Shown in pieces: positions 57,797-64,000 of a stretch of DNA of 64,000 bases (the stretch's first letter is position 1; each line of letters starts with the position of its first letter). The notes under the pieces were generated by a model. That model was given only the letters and a program-made list of their open reading frames with translations. It was not told the DNA's origin and ran no database searches. The stretch is from DATEOR01 sp035698665. GTDB taxonomy: Bacteria > Actinomycetota > Thermoleophilia > Gaiellales > Gaiellaceae. The DNA lies in the NCBI GenBank assembly GCA_035698665.1, contig DASSBN010000068.1:25706-89705 (forward strand). Reading direction: 5' to 3'. A program made the translations under genes and the position numbers.

Positions 57797-59134
57797 GTGC
57801 AACGCCCTGCTGAACTGAGCGCGGAATCGCTGTGGACCGAGGTATCGAACCGCCTCAGGGACGCACTGAGCGAATCCACCTTCACGACGTGGTTCGCCGA
57901 CACGGAGCCGATCGAGCTCAGCGGTGAGCACTTCGTCCTCGCGGTCCCGAACGACTTCACGCGCACCTGGATCGAGGATCACTTCCTCGACCTCATCCAT
58001 GCCGCGATCAGAGAGACCGTCGGCACGGATCGCGCCGTCAGGCTCGCGGTGCGCGAGCTCGACGAGTCCCAGCAGCCGGAGTCTCCACCCCCGGCTCGCT
58101 TCGGCGAGGGCCTGAACCCGAAGTACACCTTCGACCTCTTCGTCATCGGCTCGTCGAACCGCTTCGCGCACGCCGCGGCTCTCGCGGTCGCCGAGGCGCC
58201 CGCCCAGGCGTACAACCCGCTCTTCATCTACGGCGGCACCGGCCTGGGGAAGACCCACCTCCTCCAGGCGATCGCGAGCTACATCGGCGAGCACTCCCGC
58301 AACCTCTCCGCGCGCTACGTGACGAGCGAGATCTTCATGAACGACTTCATCAACTCGCTCCGCGACAAGCGCATCGAAGGCTTCAAGCAGCGCTACCGAC
58401 ACTACGACGTGCTCCTCATCGACGACATCCAGTTCTTCGAGCACAAGGAGCGGATCCAGGAGGAGTTCTTCCACACCTTCAATTCGCTCTACGAGGCCGG
58501 CCGGCAGATCGTCATCTCCTCGGACCGGCCGCCGCGCGCGATTGCGACGCTCGAGGCACGGCTGCGCTCCCGGTTCGAGTGGGGGCTCATCACCGACATC
58601 CAGGCTCCCGACCTCGAGACGCGCATCGCGATCCTCAGAAAGAAGGTGAAGACGGACGCGATCCACGTCCCGGACACGCAGGTCCTCACCTTCATCGCGA
58701 GCCGCATCTCGACCAACATCCGCGAGCTCGAGGGCGCGCTCACCCGAGTCGTCGCATTCTCGTCCCTCACGGGCCGGCCCATGACCGTCGAGCTCGCCCA
58801 GGAGGTGCTGAAGGACGTCTTTCCACAGGGCGAGCTGCCGGAGGTCTCCGTCGAGCGGATCCAGGAGACCGTCGTCGAGCGTTTCGGCATCTCGATGCAG
58901 GAGCTCACCGGCGACCGCCGCTCGCAGCAGATCGTCTATCCCCGGCAGGTGGCGATGTACCTCTGCCGCGAGCTCACCGACAGCTCCCTGCCCAAGATCG
59001 GGAAGAAGTTCGGAGGGCGCGACCACACGACGGTCATCCATGCGACGTCCAAGATCGCGAAGCTCATTCAGGAAGACCGAAGTGTCTACAACCTCGTCCA
59101 GGAACTGACGGCGAGGATCAAGCAGCCCCGGTGA
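57797..59134 (+). CDS. dnaA: Chromosomal replication initiator DnaA
   Basis: 445 residues. Domain I (about 8-85), a short linker, AAA+ domain with FIYGGTGLGKTHLLQAI, Walker B VLLIDDIQFFEHKERIQEEFF, and domain IV with the signature GGRDHTTVIHATSKI. It binds DnaA boxes and opens the origin. GTG start at 57797 after a good ribosome site. Confidence 0.97.
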   Translation: MQRPAELSAESLWTEVSNRLRDALSESTFTTWFADTEPIELSGEHFVLAVPNDFTRTWIEDHFLDLIHAAIRETVGTDRAVRLAVRELDESQQPESPPPARFGEGLNPKYTFDLFVIGSSNRFAHAAALAVAEAPAQAYNPLFIYGGTGLGKTHLLQAIASYIGEHSRNLSARYVTSEIFMNDFINSLRDKRIEGFKQRYRHYDVLLIDDIQFFEHKERIQEEFFHTFNSLYEAGRQIVISSDRPPRAIATLEARLRSRFEWGLITDIQAPDLETRIAILRKKVKTDAIHVPDTQVLTFIASRISTNIRELEGALTRVVAFSSLTGRPMTVELAQEVLKDVFPQGELPEVSVERIQETVVERFGISMQELTGDRRSQQIVYPRQVAMYLCRELTDSSLPKIGKKFGGRDHTTVIHATSKIAKLIQEDRSVYNLVQELTARIKQPR

Positions 59135-59312
59135 ACAACGTCCTGTGCAAAGCCCTCGAAACTTGGGGACATCGTCCCGCCGGGCCGCGTCCCTGTCGAC
59201 AAGGCGTTCTTGTCCACAACGGCCGTCCACCGGCGAATCCCAGCAACCATGCGGAAACACCCCGTCTTCCCCGTCGTTCACACTCCCTATGACTACGAAG
59301 AGGTTTTTTTAA
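59135..59312. other. dnaA-dnaN spacer with DnaA boxes
   Basis: 178 bases. TTGTCCACA at 59210-59218 equals the high-GC actinobacterial DnaA box, and TGTCGACAA at 59194-59202 is a one-mismatch inverted box 7 bases away. A T-run (59304-59310) and an AAGAGG ribosome site come just before the dnaN ATG. It may be the second half of a bipartite origin. Confidence 0.65.
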
Positions 59313-60452
59313 ATGGCAAGCATCGATACCGTTGTGTCTACGACGATGAAGGTCACGTGCGGTAGGGACGAGCTCGCAGAGAAGCTCCAGCTCGCCGGCC
59401 GCGGGGTGTCTACCCGAACCAATGTTCAGATCCTCGCCGGCATCATGCTGCGCGCCGCCGGCGGACAGCTGCACCTGTCTGCGACGGACATGGAGATCTC
59501 CCTGCGCGTCTCGCTGGACGCACAGGTCGAGGACGAGGGAGCGGTCGTCGTCCCGGGGCGCCTGCTCGTCGACATCGTCCGGCTACTGCCCGCCGGCGAG
59601 GTGACCATTGCGCACCGCGCGGACGACGGCGTCGCCGAGCTCACGTGCGGGTCCGCGTCCTACAAGCTGCACACCTACGCGGCTGAGGACTTTCCCCGCC
59701 TGCCGGAGATCGACCCCGAGACCGCCTTCACGGTCGACAAGGAGGCCTTCGTCGAGACGATCGCGCGCGTCAGCCGGTCGTCTTCCCGCGACGAGTCGCG
59801 CCCCGTGCTCACCGGGATCCTCGTCCGCTTCGAGGGCTCGAAGCTCGTCATGGCGGCAACGGACTCCTATCGCCTCAGCGTGAAGGAGACCGCGCTCGAC
59901 ACGGGACCCGGGCAAGAGCTCGAGGCGATCGTGCCTGCTCGCGCGCTTTCCGAGCTGTCGCGCGCCGGCCAGGGGGGTGAGCCCGGGACGATCTCCATCG
60001 GCGTCCAGGAGAACCAGATCGTCTTCGGCGTCGACGACATCTGGCTGACCGCCCGGCGCATCGACGGACAGTTCCCGAACTACAAGCAGCTTTTGCCGGA
60101 GACCTTCGAAGCCGAGATCTCGCTGCCGCGCGACGAGTTCCTGGAGATTGTCCGCCGCGCCTCGCTCATGGCGCAGCGCAAGTCGCCGCTCCGCCTTCGG
60201 TTCGAGAACGGCGAGCTGACCGTCTCTGCGCAGACGCAGGACGTCGGCGAGGCGAGGGAGTCGCTGCCCATCTCCTACTCGGGCGACACGATCGAGATCG
60301 GCTTCAACGCGGAGTTCCTGCGCGACGGGCTCGAGTCGGTCGGCGACGACGCGGTGCGCTTCAAGCTCATCAGCCCGCTCAGGCCGGGCCTCATCCTCGG
60401 GGAGTCGGACGACTTCCTGTACCTGATCATGCCGATCCGGCTCGCCGGCTGA
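59313..60452 (+). CDS. dnaN: DNA polymerase III sliding clamp (beta)
   Basis: 379 residues, three clamp domains. LHLSATDMEISLRV, DSYRLSVKE and a C-terminal LIMPIRL are typical. Its stop overlaps the recF start as CTGA. Confidence 0.96.
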   Translation: MASIDTVVSTTMKVTCGRDELAEKLQLAGRGVSTRTNVQILAGIMLRAAGGQLHLSATDMEISLRVSLDAQVEDEGAVVVPGRLLVDIVRLLPAGEVTIAHRADDGVAELTCGSASYKLHTYAAEDFPRLPEIDPETAFTVDKEAFVETIARVSRSSSRDESRPVLTGILVRFEGSKLVMAATDSYRLSVKETALDTGPGQELEAIVPARALSELSRAGQGGEPGTISIGVQENQIVFGVDDIWLTARRIDGQFPNYKQLLPETFEAEISLPRDEFLEIVRRASLMAQRKSPLRLRFENGELTVSAQTQDVGEARESLPISYSGDTIEIGFNAEFLRDGLESVGDDAVRFKLISPLRPGLILGESDDFLYLIMPIRLAG

Positions 60453-61507
60453 TCGTCGGGCACGTCTCGCTCCGGAACTTCCGCTCCTACGCCGGGCTCG
60501 AGCTCGACCTGGTGCCGGGGCTCGTGCTCGTGACGGGGCCGAACGGTGTCGGGAAGACCAACCTCCTGGAGGCTCTCCATGTGGGCGCGCAAGGGTTTTC
60601 CCCGCGCACGCGGTCCGAGGCACGGCTCGTCCGCTTCGGAGAGGACGCGGCGCGGGTGCGTCTCGTGGGCGAGTCGGCGCGAAGCGCGTTCGAGACGCAG
60701 ATCGATCTCGCGCCCGGCTCGGGGAAGGAGGTGCGGTTGAACGGAGCGGCGCTCGCAAGCGGCGAGGAGCTCCGCGCCCGCCTCTCCGCGCTCGTCTTCA
60801 CGCCCGAGAGGCTCGCCGTCGTGAAGGGCGGACCGATCGTGCGTCGCGCCTACCTCGATCGGATGCTCGGCCGGGTTTTCCCCAGCCGAGCGGAGATCTC
60901 CCCCAACTACAGCCGCGCGGTCGCGCAGCGGAATGCGGCGCTGCGGCGGGTACGCGCGGGGGAGACAGGATTGGACTCCGTCGAGCCGTGGACGGCGCAG
61001 GTCGCTGCGCTCGGCACCGAGCTGGACGCGGCCCGCTCCGAGCTCGCAACGCTTCTCGGCCCGGGCTTCACGCGAATCGCCGGCTCCCTCGGGCTCGAGG
61101 AGGCCGTGCTGGCCTACGAGGGACCGGGCCTCACTGTCGAGGAGCTGGAGGAGCGCCTGCCGCGCGACCTCGAACGCGCGGTGACGGGCGCCGGCCCGCA
61201 TCTGCGCGACGCGTCCATCACGGCCGGCGACCGCGAGCTCCGTGGCTACGGCTCGCAGGGCGAGCAGCGAACGGCGGTCCTCGCGCTCGTCCTGGCCGAA
61301 GCGGAGGTTTTGGCAGAACGAAGGGGTGAGCCCCCGCTCCTCCTCCTCGACGACGTCTTCAGCGAGCTCGACACGGAGCGCCGCGGCGCGCTCCTCGCCC
61401 AGCTTCCGGCCGGCGGGCAGACCGTGATCACCGCGACCCACAAGCCGGGGGTGGCCGAGCCCGACCTGATCGTGGAGGTCACACCGGGAGAGGCGAGGGC
61501 GGCGTGA
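60449..61507 (+). CDS. recF: DNA replication and repair protein RecF
   Basis: 352 residues if started at CTG 60449. N-terminal VGHVSLRNFRSYAGLELDL, Walker A TGPNGVGKTNLLEAL, FSPRTRSEARLVRFG, and Walker B LLLLDDVFSELD. RecF loads RecA at gaps. The first GTG (60512) lies just before the P-loop and would remove the first two strands that every RecF has, so the CTG that overlaps the dnaN stop (CTGA) is the best start. Confidence 0.92.
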   Translation: MIVGHVSLRNFRSYAGLELDLVPGLVLVTGPNGVGKTNLLEALHVGAQGFSPRTRSEARLVRFGEDAARVRLVGESARSAFETQIDLAPGSGKEVRLNGAALASGEELRARLSALVFTPERLAVVKGGPIVRRAYLDRMLGRVFPSRAEISPNYSRAVAQRNAALRRVRAGETGLDSVEPWTAQVAALGTELDAARSELATLLGPGFTRIAGSLGLEEAVLAYEGPGLTVEELEERLPRDLERAVTGAGPHLRDASITAGDRELRGYGSQGEQRTAVLALVLAEAEVLAERRGEPPLLLLDDVFSELDTERRGALLAQLPAGGQTVITATHKPGVAEPDLIVEVTPGEARAA

Positions 61508-61977
61508 GGTTCGATCCGTTGCGACCGATCGAGGACGAGGTGCGCCGTGAGCTCTCGCGTTTCGGGCCCGAGGCAGGCCTTGGGGAGATCGTCGAGGCGT
61601 GGCCCGAGTCTGTGGGCGAAGGCATCGCCGCGAACGCCTGGCCGGCCCGGGTCGCGCGCGACGGGAGCCTCCACGTGTCGACGAGCTCGAGCGCCTGGGC
61701 CTTCGAGCTCACCCAGCTCGCGCCCTCGATCCTCGAGCGGCTGCAGGAGCGTCTCGGCGAGTCTGCGCCGGCCGGTCTTCGCTTCGCGCCGGGCCCGCTT
61801 CCGGAGCTCGGGCGCGAACCTGTGGAAGCTTCGAAACGGACCGTGCCGGTCGTCAGCGAGGCCGATCGCGCCGAGGGTGCGCGGATCGCCGCGACGATCG
61901 AGAATCCGGATCTCCGAGACGCCGTCGCGAAGGCTGCAGAGGCCAGTTTGGCGGCCGGCGCCAACCGCCGGATCTGA
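61504..61977 (+). CDS. DUF721 / DciA-like protein
   Basis: 157 residues. LGEIVEAWPESVGEGIAANAWPARVARDGSLHVSTSSSAWAFEL is the DUF721 core, related to the helicase loader DciA. A proline-rich middle and a helical tail follow. Position between recF and gyrB is the actinobacterial norm. GTG start overlaps the recF stop. Confidence 0.87.
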   Translation: MRFDPLRPIEDEVRRELSRFGPEAGLGEIVEAWPESVGEGIAANAWPARVARDGSLHVSTSSSAWAFELTQLAPSILERLQERLGESAPAGLRFAPGPLPELGREPVEASKRTVPVVSEADRAEGARIAATIENPDLRDAVAKAAEASLAAGANRRI

Positions 61978-62000
61978 TAGACTGTGTTCTCCGCGGAAAT

Positions 62001-62022
62001 AGCCCATTAGCAGGGCTTTTTT
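62001..62022 (+). terminator. Terminator-like hairpin immediately before gyrB
   Basis: AGCCC (62001-62005) pairs with GGGCT (62013-62017) around a 7-base loop, followed by a run of T (62017-62022). The gyrB ATG begins 1 base later. It has intrinsic-terminator form, with no clear Shine-Dalgarno left for gyrB. A TAGACT -10-like box (61978-61983) overlaps the end of the previous gene. It may be an attenuator or a translation control element. Confidence 0.6.
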
Positions 62023-62023
62023 G

Positions 62024-64000
62024 ATGGCCAACAACAGTTATACAGCCAAAGACATTACGGTTTTGGAGGGCCTCGAGCCGGTCCGGCTTCGGCCTGGCAT
62101 GTACATCGGGTCGACCGGTGCCCGCGGCCTCCACCATCTCGTGTACGAGGTCGTCGACAATTCGGTCGACGAGGCGCTTGCGGGCCGAAACGACCGCATC
62201 GACGTCACCCTCCATCCCGACAACTCGGTCACCGTTCGTGACCACGGCTCGGGCATCCCGGTGGACGTCATGCCGGAGCAGGGCCGGCCGGCGCTCGAGG
62301 TCGTCCTGACGAAGCTCCACGCCGGCGGCAAGTTCGGCGGCGAGGGCTACAAGGTCTCGGGCGGCCTGCACGGTGTCGGCGTCTCCGTCGTGAACGCGCT
62401 CTCCGAATGGCTCGTCGCCGAGGTTCACCGCGACGGGCAGATCTATCGCCAGGAGTACGAGCGCGGCGTGCCCAAGGCCGACATGGAGGTCGTGGGCGAG
62501 ACCGAGGAGACGGGGACGAAGATCTCCTTCCTCCCCGACGCCGACGTCTTCGAGGAGATCGACTTCTCGGTCGAGACGCTGGTCCAGCGCCTGCGCGAGA
62601 CCGCGTTCCTGACGAAGGGTCTTAGGATCGTCCTGGTCGACGAGCGCGAGGGCGACGACCGCTACGAGTTTCGCTACGACGGCGGCATCCGCGACTTCGT
62701 CGGCCATATCAACGAGAGCAAGGATCCGATCCACAAGCGGATCGTCTACTTCGAGTCTGAGACCGACGACGGAGCGGTCGAGATCGCCATGCAGTGGAAC
62801 TCGTCCTACGTCGAGTCGGTCTTCTCGTTCGCGAACAACATCAACACCCATGAGGGCGGCTCTCATCTCTCCGGCTTCAAGGCGGCGCTCACCGGCACGC
62901 TGAACAAGTACGCGCGCGACAAGGGCCTCCTGAAGGACAAGGAGGAGAACCTCGAGGGCGAAGACGTGCGCGAAGGGCTCGCCGGCGTCATCTCCGTCAA
63001 GCTCCGCGATCCCCAGTTCGAGGGGCAGACGAAGACGAAGCTCGGAAACCCGTGGGTGCGGGGCCTCGTCGAGCAGGCGGTGAACGCCAAGCTCGCCGAG
63101 TTCCTCGAGGAGAACCCGACCGACGCGCGGCAGGTGATCACGAAGGCGGTCGCGGCGCGAAACGCGCGCCAGGCGGCCCGCAAGGCGCGCGAGCTCACAA
63201 GGCGCAAGGGCGCGCTCGACAGCGCCTCCCTGCCCGGCAAGCTGGCCGATTGCCAGACGCGCGACCCTGCCGAGGCCGAGCTCTACCTCGTCGAGGGCAA
63301 CTCGGCCGGCGGTTCAGCGGTCGATGCGCGGGACCGCCACTTCCAGGCCATCCTCCCGCTGCGCGGCAAGGTCATCAACTCGGAGAAGAACCGCATCAAC
63401 AAGGTTCTCTCCAACGCCGAGATCCAGTCGATCATCACGGCGATCGGGACGAGCATCGGCGACGAGCTCGACCTCGAGAAGCTTCGCTATCACCGGGTCA
63501 TCGTCATGACCGATGCCGATGTGGACGGCTCCCACATCCGCACGCTGATCTTGACCTTCCTCTACCGGAACATGAAGGAGCTCGTCGAAGGCGGGCACGT
63601 CTATATCGCCGTGCCGCCCTTGTACCGGGTCAAGGTGGGAAGCCGCGAGCTCTACATCGAGAAGGAGTCCCAGTTCGAGGATCTGCTCGTGCGCGAGCGG
63701 GTCAAGGACATCGAGGTCGCGGACCGCGACGGCCAGGCGCTCAAGTTCACCGAGGCCAAGTGGAGCAAGTTCTCGAAGGCGCTCCACGAGTTCGACGGCT
63801 GGCTCGCGAAGGTCAACTCGGAGTTTCGCGACTACGCGTCGCCCGCAACGTTCGCGGTCGCGCACCGGTTTGTCGAGCACGCGATCGAGGACGTCGACAC
63901 GGCGCGCAAGGCCTTGCCGGAGCTGAACACGAACGGCTACGAGCTCGAGGAGGTCAAGGCGCGGGTCGACAACACCTTCCGGCTCAAGGTGACCGAGCGC
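62024..64000 (+). CDS. gyrB: DNA gyrase subunit B, N-terminal part (cut by window edge)
   Basis: 659 residues are visible and the gene continues. ATPase domain: RPGMYIGSTGARGLHHLVYEVVDNSVDEAL, GGLHGVGVSVVNALS and GGKFGG. Toprim: LVEGNSAGGSA, where the usual Asp after EG is Asn 426 (codon 63299-63301), ILPLRGKVIN and TDADVDGSHIRTL with the metal Asp residues kept. It supercoils DNA with GyrA. The Asn is at the position of E. coli Asp 426. Confidence 0.97.
   Translation, partial: MANNSYTAKDITVLEGLEPVRLRPGMYIGSTGARGLHHLVYEVVDNSVDEALAGRNDRIDVTLHPDNSVTVRDHGSGIPVDVMPEQGRPALEVVLTKLHAGGKFGGEGYKVSGGLHGVGVSVVNALSEWLVAEVHRDGQIYRQEYERGVPKADMEVVGETEETGTKISFLPDADVFEEIDFSVETLVQRLRETAFLTKGLRIVLVDEREGDDRYEFRYDGGIRDFVGHINESKDPIHKRIVYFESETDDGAVEIAMQWNSSYVESVFSFANNINTHEGGSHLSGFKAALTGTLNKYARDKGLLKDKEENLEGEDVREGLAGVISVKLRDPQFEGQTKTKLGNPWVRGLVEQAVNAKLAEFLEENPTDARQVITKAVAARNARQAARKARELTRRKGALDSASLPGKLADCQTRDPAEAELYLVEGNSAGGSAVDARDRHFQAILPLRGKVINSEKNRINKVLSNAEIQSIITAIGTSIGDELDLEKLRYHRVIVMTDADVDGSHIRTLILTFLYRNMKELVEGGHVYIAVPPLYRVKVGSRELYIEKESQFEDLLVRERVKDIEVADRDGQALKFTEAKWSKFSKALHEFDGWLAKVNSEFRDYASPATFAVAHRFVEHAIEDVDTARKALPELNTNGYELEEVKARVDNTFRLKVTER

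Overview
The window is a 64 kb stretch of very GC-rich chromosomal DNA. It has the gene order rpmH-dnaA-dnaN-recF-DUF721-gyrB, heavy use of GTG starts, an ArsR-type regulator with an actinobacterial cysteine layout, a GerMN lipoprotein and a methylmalonyl-CoA epimerase. This fits a member of the Actinomycetota; a deep class such as Thermoleophilia is my guess from style only and is not proven. No mobile element, phage, CRISPR array or rRNA was seen. The window is almost entirely core genome and extremely compact: most neighbouring genes overlap by 1-4 bases, and the only gene-free stretch above 300 bases is the replication origin.

Layout. 1-2075 (minus): Mrp P-loop ATPase, a shortened Ldh_2-type dehydrogenase and a partial methyltransferase. 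2138-7619 (plus): a two-component system, a secreted calcium-repeat protein, a GerMN lipoprotein, an L,D-transpeptidase and an acetyltransferase. 7603-10398: a phosphatase, a DUF1015 protein and an HD/OB nuclease-like protein. 10370-12525: a divergent metal-stress cassette with an arsenic-type ArsR repressor and a FAD oxidoreductase on one side, and a 20-residue peptide with eight cysteines coupled to a short-chain dehydrogenase on the other. 12580-16902: membrane protein, divergent YchF, sigma factor, epimerase and a short FtsH-like protease. 16923-22980: pncB, DUF1385, M20 peptidase, rarA, hydrolase and arginase. After tRNA-Phe, a long minus-strand transcription unit (23154 up to about 34711) holds trehalose enzymes, molybdenum-cofactor genes, a UbiA prenyltransferase, the cytochrome c heme exporter ccmABC(D), hemX-hemA-hemC-hemD, an S-adenosylmethionine hydrolase-like protein and a methyltransferase.

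34743-52957: a RsbW-like ATPase, an orphan DNA methyltransferase, HtrA, a second two-component system, a degenerate M28-type membrane protein, moeA, a GT-C mannosyltransferase-like protein, a class A penicillin-binding protein bracketed by 34-bp identical repeats, MscS, a cobalamin/iron-type binding lipoprotein, cystathionine gamma-synthase-type enzyme, CPBP protease, a second L,D-transpeptidase, chorismate mutase, a bifunctional-nuclease family protein and tRNA-Ile. 52984-64000: the origin region. parB, parA, rsmG, jag, yidC, yidD, rnpA and rpmH run leftward; dnaA, dnaN, recF, a DciA-like gene and gyrB (cut by the window end) run rightward.

Most interesting points: (1) the ArsR / micro-metallothionein-like peptide / dehydrogenase cassette near 11.4-12.5 kb; (2) five genes (including recF and rsmG) whose only plausible start is CTG, always at a stop/start overlap; (3) the in-frame 34-bp direct repeats at both ends of the penicillin-binding protein gene; (4) a near-perfect parS site inside otsA; (5) an Asn at GyrB residue 426, where E. 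coli quinolone resistance substitutes Asp to Asn; (6) four convergent gene pairs that share one CTAG as both stop codons; (7) a terminator-like hairpin abutting the gyrB start codon.
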